A stretch of DNA of 64,000 nucleotides from Malania oleifera (GCF_029873635.1 NC_080418.1:15642888-15706887); one strand, 5' to 3'. Numbered from the stretch's first letter, positions 12,549 through 24,172 are shown. Notes: generated by a model not told the origin, from the letters alone. Numbers and translations are program-made.

Positions 12549-13689
12549 ACTGCGCCCTCTTTTCAATTCTCATTTTCCTCTCTCTTAATTATTATTTAAA
12601 TACCATTATACTTCAGGTCATTACACAGGGCAATCTCCACCGTTGATGGGGATCAGAGATCTAACGACTGATACAAGGTGCGTCCAAATCGCTAACGTGG
12701 CTGAATCACAACCATGTGAGGGAATTTCGATCAAACCGTGGCGAATTGTATACGCATGGATAGACAGCATGGCTTCATCCGCACCATTCAAGAGAAACAC
12801 AAAATGAATGGCCTCAATTCTATCGTGCACAACTTCAATCATAGGGTGACAGGAGGTTCCACGTGTCGACATCCTGCAGCTTCAAGAAGAAACATATTTA
12901 AACCCAAATTTTTGCCTCTTCAAATTTTTCATCCTCCCATTTCCTAAGTACTCCCTCTCTCCCTTCCTTTTCTGCGAACCAGACTCAGAAACCCTAAGGT
13001 TTCTGAGATCTTCTTCTCATCTCTCACCCACTATCTTTCCCTCTATATCTCTAAACTCTAATCCTTCTTGAACCTTACCTATTTCCTCTCCAATCTGAGT
13101 CTTCTGAAAACCCCAGCTCTCCAAGATTCCTTCGAAACTCTAAATAAAAAAAAATCAATAATCTCTCTAATCTCTAAGACCTACAACTCTCTTCTCCTAC
13201 CTAAACCTCAGACACTCACCGAATCCCTCAGATCACCAACTCGCTAATTTCTCTTTGTTCATTGCAAAACTTAAACCAAAAGCCTTAGCTAATTCTCTTC
13301 TCGATTTCAAAAGGGCTATGACCTCTCTGGTCATTGCGAGATGAGCTTGAAGATCCAAGCTCCCCCTGAGCTCAAATAGGTTTGCGATCTAAAGGGTAAG
13401 GGTTTGCCTGACTCTCAAAGAAAGTCAAGAAGATAAGCACCTCTCCCCTTCTTATTGATTTTTTTTTATTTCTTGTTCATATGGTTAGGGTATGGTATGT
13501 GAATAATATTATCTTGGCTTTGTTGATTTGGGATACTTCTTGTGCTTGTAGTGCCTTGTGTGTGAATCAGTTATGGTTAGGTTTCGGTTGCAGGGTCAAA
13601 GATGAAGACGAGTCAAATCGTCTTCAACTTATTGAGTAGCGTCGGGTTAACTCACACGAGTCAACCCGATGGGCTAAGAGACCTTGGGT

Positions 13690-14150
13690 AAGTACGAGTG
13701 GGCTTGGACACAAGTGGGATTGGATTAGCACATGTTGGCTTTGATTTGATAGTTAGGCCCTTGTCTATGTATTTCAAATGGGCTTGGGGTCAAATGTTTT
13801 TAAAACGGGCTCAAGGGTATTTGAAAAATGGGCTTGAGGTCAAGTGTTTTTAAAAATAGGCTCAAGGGTATTTGAAAAATGGGCTTGGGTTAAATAGGTG
13901 TAGGTTCTAAGGGATTTAAAAGCAGGGGGGCTCTTGGTAAATTTTCAAATGGGCGTGGCTCATGTAAGTTTTAAAAACAAGATGGGCTCCAGGGCCGGTT
14001 TTAAAACAATGGGCCTCAGTAAGCTTCAAAAATGAGCTTTAGGGTTTTAACGGGGGGCCTTGGACTTCGGGTTTAAAACAGGTTTTGGGTTCGGGTCAAA
14101 GGGGGTTGATTCAATCTGGTCTAGGTCGGGGAATGTGAAATGGGCTAGGG
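13690..14150 (-). repeat. Site II (TGGGCY) rich stretch of Ogre-like LTR
   Basis: At least seven TGGGCT or TGGGCC words recur in degenerate units like AAATGGGCTTGAGG every 40-60 bp. The matching region of the second Ogre-like LTR (35690-36070) has the same words in the opposite orientation, as expected. Confidence 0.7.
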
Positions 14151-14210
14151 GTCTGAACCCAAGTTCAAGTTTGGGTAAGATCAATGTTGAAACAAGGCTT
14201 AGAGGGATTC

Positions 14211-14214
<4 letters not shown>

Positions 14215-14243
<29 letters not shown>
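14215..14243. repeat. (CA)n microsatellite
   Basis: About 14 CA units inside the Ogre-like LTR. Confidence 0.95.
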
Positions 14244-14244
<1 letters not shown>

Positions 14245-15785
14245 TCACCATACAGATTAACAAGATAGGAATGGGACCTGAAGATTTTACCTTAACGTCC
14301 CTTCTCCTCTGGTCTTCTTCTCTAGTGAGCGTGTATAGGGGTTTGGATATTCTACTGTTCCGAATCTCTGTTTCTTTGCTCCTTCTCTGCTTCTCAATTT
14401 CTCTGCTCCTCTTCAACCTTACTGAGCTTCCCCTATGCTTACCAGTCCTTAATCGCTCTCACTTTCTGCAGATCCTCTCTTTTAGCTCTCTGATTAACCC
14501 CTTTTTTTTCTCAATTTCTATAGAACTTCTCTACAATTCTCCCTCTGAATCTCTCTATTTCTATAGAGTTTCTCCCTCTCTTCCTAATTTCTTTCCTTCT
14601 CTCAATGTTTCTAGGGTGTTATTCAGCTCTTCTTTTTTTTTCTTTGCACGGTTTCCCTGATGCTCTTTGATTAATCCATACAGTGTGAGTCCTCCCCTAT
14701 TTATAGGGGGCTTGGGGGTTATTTGGCTCAAATCCTCTCCCGTCCAATAGAATTCCCCTGAGATGGCATGGAATATTTGCTTTTTAACAAACTTATTCCT
14801 GCACATGTAAATTTCTAAGTTTTTATTTATTCTCTAACAACTTAATTCTCTCTTTGATGCGCAGAAGAGCTTGGGGACGTCTTCAGTTATGCCAGATGGC
14901 AGTAGGAGAGTGGAGGACTTGTGATTTTCCTTGTATTTTATTTTTATTTTTTTTGTAATTTTTGAATGTACCCCCGTATGATATCTACTGCAACATTTGT
15001 TTGTATCATTCTATAACATTTCTTTTATTTCCCTGTACTTCTCCCTGTATTTTATTTTCAATTTACTTCTGCATTTTATTTCCCCTGCAATATTTCTTGT
15101 GTATTTGTACTTCACGTGTGCACACGTGCCCTCCCTTTTTCAATAAAATGTGACATTATACATGTTCATAGTTGACAAATTTTGACTTAGGAAGCCCACT
15201 GGTAATAAAGCAGGACCTTACGTCTCAAACAAAAACTTGGTTTTGAAATTAAAAGACCCACTCAATCTAAGAACTTGATTAACATTTGAAAGACCGAATT
15301 TAAAAATCTGAGGTCCCAAATTAAAAAATTAAAACTCAATTTTCAAAATAATAGGACTTAATGTTGTAAATTCAAAAACACCATTAAAGGATTAATTACG
15401 GGAGTCTCAACTAATAAAGGAGATTAATTTTGCAACTAAAAGAACCTATACTAGGATTATTATAACTGGTTTTACAACTAAAGTCAAGGTGACTTTAAAA
15501 AAGAAATCTAACAACTTGATGTGAACATTCTAGAGACTCTATTTTGGAAAATCAAGGACTCTAATTGAAAATTATAAAACTCAATTCCAAATGGAAAGAG
15601 AAAAGAAATCAATTTTTTGAAGTTTTTTAAAGAACTCAACCAACTGAAATCAAAGAGACTCATTTTTTTAAAAATGGAGACTTAGGGTCTTAATTTTTAA
15701 AAATCTAGATTATTCATGATTCAAAGTAAAACTTTATTACACCGAGTCTTTTTAGGAGCCCCTAGTAAAAATTAGGGTGTCTACA

Positions 15786-15797
15786 GTTGCCCCTCTT
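15786..15797 (-). promoter_or_regulatory. Polypurine tract of Ogre-like element
   Basis: On the minus strand AAGAGGGGCAAC runs directly into TGTAGACACC, the usual PPT-LTR junction of Tat-type elements. Only these bases of the interior remain before the Sirevirus LTR. Confidence 0.7.
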
Positions 15798-16850
15798 ATG
15801 GCCTAACAAGGCTTACAATTCTTATTTTGATGATAACAAATCACGATAAGTTTGATATGGTTTGTTTCAAGTGAAACTCTTTCAGGAAGAAGGCAAAGCT
15901 TAAATAAACTCCAAGCTCAAATGGATGATAAAGCTCATGATGAATGTCCTATACAAAAGGTTCAAGAAAGAAAGATGATCAAAAGCTCAAAGATGATATA
16001 TGATCATAGAAGAATAAGGACTTACTTGAAGATCAAAAGAATAGAGTTTTAAGGATGTCTGTATATAAGTACTTCATGTAAATTTCAATATAAATTGAAT
16101 TGAAGCTCTTATAAATCAAAAGAAACTTAGAAATGTATTTTTTTTTTAAAAACCCTAAAGTATGTTTTAAAATCAAAGTAAATAAGGTCTTAAAAGAAGA
16201 AAAGTTTTTTAAAGAATATAAAGTGAAGCTGAACAGCCAGGCGATTGCCTACATGTGGCAGGCGACTGCCCAATTTATAAAAAGAATTTTTAAAGAGGCG
16301 GTAGTGTCCCAGGCTACTGCTTGAGCACAACCAGGCGCCTGGGTGGTCAAGCAAGGCAACTGCCTGGGTTCCAGCAGGCTACTTCTAATATTCTGGATCG
16401 TTCAGCGACCTGGCAGGCGACTGCCACTCGAACAAATTTTTAAAATTCTCAATGGAAAGATTTTTTAAATGGATTTCTTGGGCACTACTCTTTTGAAAAA
16501 ACTTGAGGATTGCTCCAAGTAAACTTAGGGGGCAAGGAATTACTTTTAAACATCTATAAATACCCCCAAACTTCAAAGATTTCTACACCAAGAAATTTTC
16601 TAGCAATCAAAGTTATCTAAAAGCTCTCAAACTCTCTTGTGTTCATTCTACTTCAACTACTGAATTGCTGCTGATACAAATTCCAAAGTTGAGCCTTCAA
16701 AGTTTGAATCTTTCAATACTTGGAAGATATATTTGGTGATCTAAATTCAATTTGAGCTTCAATCTTTTTATATTGATTTACTTTGAAGTATATTTGTGCT
16801 GATCTTGTACTAATCAACTCTATTGTGAGAGTTAACAATCTAATGGATGT
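15798..16850 (+). mobile_element. Sirevirus LTR fragment, family S1
   Basis: TGGCCTAACAAGG...TTTTGATGATAACAAAT matches the start of the S1 LTR at 38203. A TATA box (TATAAATA) at 16555 and the following segment TTGTACTAATCAACTCTAT match S1 at 39362. The 3' part is missing: after about 16850 the sequence switches to a minus-strand Copia pol. The first bases (TATGGCC for TGTTGGCC) are mutated. Confidence 0.75.
16225..16430 (+). repeat. U3 word array, GGCAG-GCGA-CTGCC type
   Basis: Two perfect copies of the 14-base inverted repeat GGCAGGCGACTGCC at 16257-16270 and 16412-16425, plus five or more variants such as CCAGGCGCCTGG, CCAGGCTACTGC and AAGGCAACTGCC. The array ends about 125 bp upstream of the TATA box. 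Confidence 0.9.
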
Positions 16851-16859
16851 ACTTTTAGA

Positions 16860-18440
16860 AACCAGAGAAAAAGTATCAAAAACATCAAGATCTTTTTTTT
16901 TGGCCTTTGGCTACAAGGCGGGACTTATACTTGTCTATTTATCCATCCGGTTTGAGTTTCTTTTTAAGGACCCATTTGCACCCAATGGTTTTACATCCAT
17001 CTCATCATTCACGACCTTTTTCTAGAAAAACCGCATCAAGCGATGTCAATGCATCTTGTAAGGTAATTTGATTTTCCTCTAAAATATTGACATACTAATC
17101 AGGACCAAAGTCCTTCTCGACTCTAGCTCTTTTACTCCTTCTCAGATCAATCTCAAATTTTTTTTTATTCTTTAAGTTAGGAGTAGATGAGCTAGACTCT
17201 GAAACAACATTATTACTATCACTTTTACTCCCACTATCTCTAGTTTTAAACGGAAACTTCTCTTCATGAAAGATTGCATCGCATGATTCAAAGATAACAT
17301 TATTCTCAATGTCTAAAAATCTATAGGTTGTTCTATGAATAGAATATCCAAGAAAAACAGAAGTAGAAGCTTTAGCACCTAATTTCGGTCTTTTTGGATC
17401 TATGAGCCTTACAAAAGCTAAACAACCCCAAACTCTGAGATAAGTTAAAATAGGCTTATGCCCTTTCCAAAGTTCAAACGGAGTAACTTTGGTCTGTTTG
17501 TGTGGCACTCTATTCAATACATGACAAGCAGTTAAAACAGCTTCTCCCCAAAGATTAGGAGGTGCACTTGATTCTATTAGCATGACATTAGTCAAACCTA
17601 TTAAAGTTCTATTCTCTCTCTTAGCTATGTCATTTGATTCAAGTGAATAAGGTGGAGTAACTTCATGTATAATTCCCAAGGATTCTACAAATGAGTTGAA
17701 TTCAAAAGATTCATACTCACGACCTCTATCACTTCTAATTCTCTTAATTTTCCTACCGAACTGATTTTCAATTTCGAGGAGGAAATTCTTAAATTTTACA
17801 AAAGTGTCACTTTTATTTTTCAACAAATACACTTGCGCAAACTTTGAAAAGTCATCAATAAAAGTGATAAAATATCTATTTCCTCCACGAGTTAAAATTT
17901 CTTCAAATTCACACAAATCTGTGTGAATTAAGTCTAATAATTCGGTATTTCTTTCAATGCTTTTATGAAGCCCTCTGGTTATTTTAGCTTTACTACATGA
18001 TTCACATTTATCAAAATCCTTATCTACATTTGGAATTAATCCCAAACCACTCATGATTCCTGCATATCTACTATTAATATGACATAAACGAGCATGCCAA
18101 AAACTTAACGAAGAGAGCATATAAACAGAACTTGAAGATGCTATATTGTTATTCTCAATACTGAATTTAAACATCCCATCACAAGCATAACCTTTTCCCA
18201 CAAATATTCTATTTTTAGTAATTACATATTGGTCAGATTCCATGGTTTGTTTAAACCCAGCCTTGTTAAGGAGAAAATCTGACACCAAATTCTTTCTCAT
18301 GGAAGGAGTAAAGTATACATCTTTTAATACTAATACTCTTCCAGAAGTAAACTTCAATTCAACCTAACCACTTCCAAGTACTTGAGTGGTATGTGAATCA
18401 CTAAGTATAATAGTTTTGGGTTCCTTAAAAGGAGTATTGT
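16860..18440 (-). pseudogene. Copia pol fragment: GAG-pre-integrase, integrase, start of RT
   Basis: 18357-17095 is a long open stretch. It begins with the protease end (KFTSGRVLVLKDV), then the GAG-pre-integrase zinc module (SFWHARLCHIN...CESCSKAK). The integrase core has LIHTDLCEF and IRSDRGREYESF carrying the first two catalytic Asp. The third motif reads SNDIAKRENRTL, where the usual AER has become AKR (codon 17620-17622), so the catalytic Glu is Lys. The C-terminal integrase part (LWGEAVLTACHVLNRVP, VWGCLAFVRLIDPKRPKLG) is complete. 17095-16860 holds the first RT segment (QDALTSLDAVF, then a PLGA-like piece) with stops. Tork-like by appearance, not firmly placed. Confidence 0.85.
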
Positions 18441-18957
18441 AGAGACCCAGCTTTTTGTAAATGGGTGGATGCCCAAAGGAGATCGGTGTATCAATTGTGA
18501 CAAGAGGTAAAAATTCCTTTGGAGTGAATCCTTGGGCCCTTATCCATTGTTTTTCAACAATTTGTACTTCTAAATCTCCCGGCTTAACTCGAAGAATTTT
18601 TCCCAAAGATATGGGAGTAAGATGAATACTCTGCCCTAGGAGATTTGTTTCTATCCCATTGTCAAGTTTCTCCATATTAGCATAGAAAATCCGTACTACG
18701 TTTCGATAATACCCTTTTGCTTGATATGTGATAAATCGTTCCCATCCAATTTCCTTAAAAAGCTCTATGATTTCAGGAAAATCAAAATTGAAGAATTTAA
18801 CATTAAGTACTTTACCTAGAATCGATTCTGCTGAAGCTATTTGATTTCTATAGAAAGTTTTGGTGTGAGGAGTTACTAAGCACTTCTCTACTTCATCGTT
18901 GTTGATTCATGTGGAGGAAGAGGTACCCTTGTTAGCAACCAATTTGATTCGAGGCAT
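18440..18957 (-). pseudogene. Sirevirus accessory ORF2 (putative plant transposon protein domain)
   Basis: Starts at ATG 18957 (MPRIKLVANKGTSS) with an in-frame TGA at 18907-18909 and then a readable protein to about 18440. It is collinear with 50880-51456 of element D: both show a segment ending in VRIFYAN or VKIFYAN, then SIHLTPISLGKIL or SIPLTPESLAKIF, then an EFLP(L/F) segment. The pattern 'FYAN ... basic linker ... I-x-LTPxxLxKIL' resembles the family named putative plant transposon protein, seen in many plant genomes. It lies downstream of RT/RNase H of the same strand, where Sireviruses carry an env-like or accessory ORF. At about 18440 the frame fuses by chance to the protease end of the neighbouring Copia pol. 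Function unknown. Confidence 0.65.
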
Positions 18958-19139
18958 GTTTGTTTTGAAGAGTGAAATTGATAAACCCTAGAATTTTATG
19001 CGAAATGATGCAAAGGTTGGGTTTGAATCAGGATCTCAGACGGATTTGGAAGAGAAATCGGTTTGAAAAAGAGTAGGAATGGAAGATTGTGGAGTGAGAG
19101 GAGAAGGGGCAGGTGCCTGAGAGTAGTTAAAAGGACACA

Positions 19140-19282
19140 TAACAGGGTTTTAAACCTTTACCCGTCGCGAGGCAGTCGCCTCCTACGAGGAGGCAGGCGC
19201 CTGTCAACCAAGAAAAGTACCAAGTCAGTTGCATGACAATCGCTTGTCACCCAGGGGGCAGTCGCTTGCCAAGCAGATTTTC
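19140..19282 (-). repeat. Word array just upstream of ORF2 (GGCAG-GCGA-CTGCC type)
   Basis: Copies of the word found in the LTR at 16225-16430, here on the minus strand: 19257-19270 (one mismatch to GGCAGGCGACTGCC), 19171-19183, 19192-19205 and one near 19230. The array lies 180-320 bp before the ORF2 start. Confidence 0.85.
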
Positions 19283-19329
19283 TGTTTAAATTGCTTCTCG
19301 TATATGCATCATTCCTAATTCTCGTCTAA

Positions 19330-19681
19330 TGAATATGAACTGCTCCTCAGAGAGTGGTTTTGTGAATATGTCTGCTAATTGATTGTTTGTATTGACAAAT
19401 TCTAGTGTTATGTCCTCGTTTTGTACGTGATCTCTCAAGAAGTGATGTCTTATGTCAATATGTTTGTTCTTGAGTGAGATACCAGATTTTTTGAAATATT
19501 TATGGCACTTGTGTTGTCACACTTTATTGGAATAGATTGATATTGAATTTTGAAATCTATTAATTGTTGTTTTATATATAATGTTTGGGCACAACAACTC
19601 TCCGCTGCTATGTATTTTGCTTCAGCTGTGGATAATGCCACAAAATTTTATTTCTTTAAAGACCAGGAGACTAATGAGTGT
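19330..19681 (-). pseudogene. Sirevirus RNase H, C-terminal part
   Basis: Translates to SLVSWSLKK, then after a TAG, NFVALSTAEAKYIAAESCCAQ and DNTSAINISKNLVSHSR, the C-terminal half of Copia RNase H, which degrades RNA in the hybrid. It continues the frame of 22653-21562, interrupted by the solo LTR at 19682-21561. Several stops follow after SHSRTNILT. Confidence 0.9.
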
Positions 19682-21561
19682 TGTTGGCCTTACTATGTTT
19701 GATACTCCATTTTGATGCTAACAAACAAGTACGATTTAACATATTTTAGTTGAGTGTTGTGTTTTCTTAGGAATTCATATTGAAGGTACTCATATAGCAT
19801 GAATCAAAGTCTGAAGAACATAAAAGCATGATGATTAAAGAAGATCAACATGAGAGATTAAAGTTTAGATTATTCTGAGAGATCAAAGATTAGCAATAAA
19901 GAAAGTTCAAGAGCAAAGGAGAATTTTTGAGAACTTAGGACAAGTCTTTGTAAGTACTCTAAGTTTATTCAAGTATAAAGTTTTCATTTTGAAGCTCATT
20001 AGACAAAGAGACTAAGAGACCTTAAGATAATAAATTGGAACATGTTTTCAAAGTTAAAACAAATCTATATTCCAAGTAAAAATGAGAGAGAAATCAAAAA
20101 GTGACTAAGAAAGAAATTTATTCAATTGACAGACGACTGTGTGGTTATAGACAGATGACTGGCTAAATTAAAGGCTTAAAATTGAAACACAGGAGCCTGA
20201 CAGATGACTGTCAAGGTTCCCACAGACAACTGTCAGTGAAAAGTGAGAAGTTTGTGAAAGTTTCACCAGATGACTGTCCACCTTATATGTTACTAAAAGG
20301 CTCAAAATTTCACATGGACAGACGGCTGTCATCATATGGACAGACGACTGTCACCTTATATTCTGATGACAGACGACTGTCACTCAAGGGACAAACGACT
20401 GCCACCTTTCTGCCTATGATTCTTACCGTTATATTAAATGGACAGACGACTGTCAGGACTTCACAGTCGTCTGCCTCGCGGCAATTTTCTGTTTTCCAAT
20501 GGATATAATTTTTGAAATTCAAATATTTGGAAACTCAAATAAGTTTATTTTATGGAAACAAGTCTGAGTATCCTTTGGGGAACAAGCAAAGAGGTTTTAT
20601 ACATCTATAAATACCCCTAAAGACTCATTGAATTAATAACCAAGATCATTAAGAACTCACAATCTGCTGTCATACTCTCTCTCACTTTGAAATTCTGAAA
20701 GTGCTTCATATTGCTCTCATCCTTTCTCGAAATTAAGAGAAGTTCTTGCTGAATTTCACTATGCTTGATCATTGAAGTTGCTGATTCTTTCATTGAAAGA
20801 TACCCACGGTGATAAATTCCTAAGAGCTTCATTTTGAAATTCATATTCTAAAATTTACTGAAGTGCATTAGTGTTTTAAGCTTTTACTAATCAGATCTTT
20901 GAGGAGCAAGTTCTTGTACGTATTGTTTTTCTATCTTTGTAATAGGGCTTGTTGATGATTTGAGTAGTTGAATCGTTGGACCAAACAAGGGAAGATTGTT
21001 TGGAGAAGGCGGGCTCTAGCCTTACCTAAGGAGTGCTTGTAATTGGTTTTGTTCCAACTGATAAAGGAACGGTAGTAGTGAATCCTTTGGCGGTTTGGCC
21101 AAGGGCAAGGAGGTAGACTATTTTGAAACCGAACCTCGTAAAAATCCTTGTGTTCTTCTTTCTCTACTCTACTCTTTATTTTTCAAGGATATAATCAGTG
21201 TGGTTGTTTTAAATTTCATTTCTAAATGTTTGGTAGTTAAATAGACCGAAAGGTAATTTGTTTTGGATAAATCAGCATTGATTGCAGAAACCGAAAGGGA
21301 CTACGTTGGTTGATTATCCTTGACCTATTAATCTAAAAGTTTATTTAAAAACTGAACATTGAGAAGAAAAATAATTGTGATACAGGGCTTAAACTGAGTG
21401 CAGCAAATTTTCACATATATTGTTACTTAAATTGAGAGTTTGATCTTGTTGTGATTGATTGTGATTGTTTCTAAGATTTGCAACTTAAAAGAACTAATTC
21501 TGAAGGAAAAATTTTTTAAAACCAATTCACCCCCCCTCTTGGGAAGCTATTCCTAGTTTCA
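19682..21561 (+). mobile_element. Sirevirus solo LTR, family S1, inside RNase H
   Basis: Starts TGTTGGCCTTACTATG and ends CACCCCCCCTCTTGGG...TAGTTTCA. It splits the minus-strand RNase H between LRH and SLVSW. The flanks AGTGT and AATGT suggest a 5-bp target duplication with one change. It contains a word array (20128-20490), a TATA box TATAAATA at 20606 and no coding sequence. Confidence 0.9.
20128..20490 (+). repeat. U3 word array, GACAG-ACGA-CTGTC type
   Basis: Perfect 14-base inverted repeats GACAGACGACTGTC at 20339-20352, 20368-20381 and 20441-20454. Variants with paired stems are at 20199-20212 (loop ATGA) and 20317-20330 (loop ACGG), with six or more degenerate copies. It ends about 115 bp before the TATA box. 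Confidence 0.95.
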
Positions 21562-22664
21562 ATGTCTTAGAAAATGACAAGTTCCACTAGTGCTCTTTCT
21601 ATCTATTCTGCATCCAGCAAAATCTGCATCTAAATAGCTTATCATTTCAAACTCAGTTCCCTTTGAATACCATAAGCCTAGTTTGAGTGTGCCTAGTAGA
21701 CATCTAAGGATTCGTTTAACTGCTATTTGATGTGATTTCTTAGGAGCCGATTGGAACCTAGCACACATACATACACTAAACATGATATCTAGTTTACTTG
21801 TTGTTAAGTAAAGTAAGCTTCCTATCATGCCTCGGTAGTGCTTGGTATCTACTTGTTTCCCTTTTTCATCCTTGTCAAGACTAGTTGAGGTGCTTATGGG
21901 AGTTCTTATAGGTTTACTTTCTTCCATATCAAACTTCTTTAACATGTCTTTAATATACTTAGTTTGATTTATGAAAGTTCCATCTTTAGCTTGTTTGATT
22001 TGTAACCGCAGGAAGTAATTTAACTCTCCCATCATGCGCATCTCAAATTCTTTTTGCATGGACTTAGCAAGTTCATTACACAATTCTTCATGAGTTGCTC
22101 CAAAAATAATATCATCAACATAAATTTGTACTATAAGCATGTCTTTATTTTTGGTTTTTATAAATAGAGTGCTATCTATCTTTCTTCTTGAAAAATTGTT
22201 TTGAAGTAGGAACTTGCTTAATCTTTCATACCAAGCTCTAAGAGTTTGTTTCAAATCATACAGAGCTTTTGTTAACTTAAATACATGATTTGGAGTTTTT
22301 GAATTTTCAAAACCTGGAGGTTGTTTAACATACACTTCTTCATTTATATATCCATTTAAGAATGCACTTTTTACATCCATTTGGTATAATTTAAAATCCT
22401 TATGGGCTGTATAAGTTAGGAGCATCCTAATTGCTTCCATTCTAACTACGGGAGCAAAGGTTTCATCGTAATCAATACCTTCTTCTCGATTGTAACCTTG
22501 TGCTACTAACGTAGCTTTATTTCTTATAACTACCCAATTTTCATCCTTTTTATTTCTAAACACCCATTTAGTTCCTATGATTGATTTATCTTTGTGTTTA
22601 GGTATAAGTTCCCACACTTGACTTCTTTCAAATTGATTTAGTTCCTCCTGCATAGCTATAATTG
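21562..22664 (-). pseudogene. Sirevirus reverse transcriptase and start of RNase H
   Basis: 22653-21559 is open for 364 residues. It shows the Copia RT start MQEELNQFERSQVWELIP, IIGTKWVFRNKKDE, YDETFAPVVRMEAIRMLL, MDVKSAFLNGYINEEVYV, the intact catalytic IYVDD near 22115, then LDKDEKGKQVDTKHYRGMIG, YLTTSKLDIMFSV and the RNase H start YLDADFAGCRIDRKSTSG. RT copies the element RNA into DNA. The sequence is typical of the Sirevirus branch. Upstream it stops abruptly at 22664 against an integrase on the opposite strand; downstream it is broken by the solo LTR. No frameshift is visible within this piece. Confidence 0.95.
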
Positions 22665-23716
22665 ATTTACTTGGGTACTATTCCTATCAAACAAAGATGA
22701 AGCCTATGACATGCTAATCACCTTATGCAAAAAATTATAAAATGAAAAGGGTTATAATGTAACAAGCTTTAGAAGTGATCAAGGTAAGGAGTTTAAAAAC
22801 AAAGAGGTTGATAAATTCTGTAATGAACATGGAATAAATCATAATTTTTCAGCACCTAGGACTCCACAACAAAATGGAGTTGTGCAAAGAAAGAATAGAA
22901 CCCTATAAGAAATGTCAAGAACAATGATAAACGAAAATAACCTACCCAAATACTTTTGGGCAGAAGCTGTAAATACAACTTGTTTTATTGTTAATAGGGT
23001 GTCTATAAGATCAAGTATAGACAAAACACTGTATGAACTATGGAAAGGTAGAAAACCAAATATCTCCTACATTCATGTATTCAGATGCAAATGTTTTATC
23101 CTTAATACTAAAGATGATTTAGGAAAGTTTGATGCAAAATCTGATGAAGTTATCTTCTTAGGTTACTTTATAAATAGCAAAGCTTATAGGGTTTATAATA
23201 GAAGAACCCTTACCATTATTGAATCAATACACATAACGTTTGATGAATCAAATAATTATAAATATAAGATTGATAAAAAAGAAGACATGCCACAAGAAGA
23301 AGAAGATCTTGAAATAAAAGAAGAAAACAATAATGAAGATTCAAATGAAAACATCATAGAAAATCTAGATCTACCTAAAGAATGGAGATATGCTAAAAGT
23401 CACCTAAAAGACCAAATCCTTGGTGAACCATCAAAAGGGATAACCACTAGAACCTCATTAAAAAATATTTGTAACCATTATGCCTTTTTATCTCAAGATG
23501 AACCCAAGAACATTAAGGAAGCCTTAAAAAATGACTAAATATATTTCACTAAAGTTCTTTAACACTCACGAACTTCTGAAGAAAGGAGATGTTGACATTT
23601 GCAAAATTCGTTCAAGTGACAACTCAGTAAATCTATTCACAAAAGCATTGTCAATTTCAATTTTCAAAAAACATGTACATAATATTGGAATGCGACGACT
23701 TAAGGACATTTCTTAA
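22665..23716 (+). pseudogene. Copia integrase fragment joined to RNase H tail (RT deleted)
   Basis: The plus strand gives the second half of a Copia integrase: TWVLFLSNKDEAYD, SFRSDQGKEFKNKE with a catalytic Asp, then GVVQRKNRTL, where the catalytic Glu is Gln (22885-22887). It continues with LPKYFWAEAVNTTCFIVNRV, a KCFILNTKD segment, EVIFLGYF and an acidic linker to EPKNIKEALKND (stop 23536-23538). The next frame jumps straight to the end of RNase H: HELLKKGDVDI, NLFTKALSISIFKKHV and GMRRLKD. RT and most of RNase H are therefore deleted. In-frame stops at about 22729 and 22906. Confidence 0.85.
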
Positions 23717-23846
23717 TTGATTGTATTTTTAAGAAAAGTATGAATATTATACTCTTTTTCCTTCGTTAAGGTTTTATCCTATAGGGTTTTCCTTAACAAA
23801 GGTTTTAACGAGACATATTCATAGTATATAGTTATCCAAGGGGAGG

Positions 23847-24170
23847 TGTTGTAAAACGTGTATATTACACATATGGATGACTATCTTAAGAATAAGTTAT
23901 AACTTTTGATATGCCCACATAATGGTTCATTATGGAATTGACCTTTAGAATGTCAATATAATTTTTGTCTATATAAAGACATATTTTACAACCAAAATGG
24001 AGATTAAAAAAAAAATGATTAATAACATCTAATTTCTAAAAAATTAGACGGCTAATTTTTATAGTTTCAAATTTCTTTATTTTAATTTTTCTATAATTCT
24101 CCCTTTATTTCATTTACAATAAATTTTAGTTTTTTTTATATATAAAATTAGAATTAATTTGATTAATACT
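23847..24170 (+). repeat. Copia LTR fragment with preceding polypurine tract
   Basis: CCAAGGGGAGG (23836-23846) followed by TGTTGTAAAACGTG has the form of a Copia PPT and 3' LTR start. It is correctly placed after the RNase H tail. TATATAAAG at about 23972 may be the TATA box. The right end is unclear. Confidence 0.5.
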
Positions 24171-24172
24171 GG

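Larger units (their letters stand above)
1607..12625 (-). mobile_element. Gypsy chromovirus (Tekay/Del-like) element A
   Basis: This is a full-length but dead Gypsy element on the minus strand. It has two LTRs of about 2.06 kb, a PBS, gag-PR-RT-RH-INT in Gypsy order, a C-terminal chromodomain-like segment and a PPT. Flanking target duplications are CGGGG (1602-1606) and CAGGG (12626-12630), differing at one base. The target is the Ogre-like LTR. A Sirevirus solo LTR (8125-10277) sits in its leader between PBS and gag. The coding region carries many stops and frameshifts, and the two LTRs differ at many positions, so the insertion is old. Confidence 0.9.
10570..12625 (-). repeat. 5' LTR of Gypsy element A
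   Basis: Starts tgtaacaacctg, ends ggtcattaca, followed by CAGGG. It matches the 3' LTR throughout. It is better preserved in the U3 word array, and its TATA-like box (TATATAAATA on the minus strand) is at about 12357-12366. It would have driven element transcription leftward. Confidence 0.9.
522..15785 (-). mobile_element. Ogre/Tat-like Gypsy 3' LTR, interrupted by element A
   Basis: Read on the minus strand the LTR starts TGTAGACACCCTAATTTTTA at 15785 and ends near 522 after a segment around GAGTCGCCACT. The block with GGGGGTGCTAATACCTTCCC (minus strand, about 637-660) is repeated at 38133-38160 in the second copy. Removing the inserted element A leaves about 4.26 kb (522-1606 plus 12626-15785), close to the 4.3 kb of the copy at 33886. 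Very long LTRs with this start are typical of the Tat/Ogre branch. Just outside the start lies a polypurine tract (15786-15797), so this is the 3' LTR of a minus-strand element. Its interior was cut off by a Sirevirus LTR. No coding capacity is seen; the small ORFs in it are noise. Confidence 0.65.

Noticed and set aside
14184..14660. 158-residue ORF in Ogre-like LTR
   Set aside because: Translates a (CA)n run into His-Thr and CT-rich DNA into Ser-Leu; low complexity, no family.
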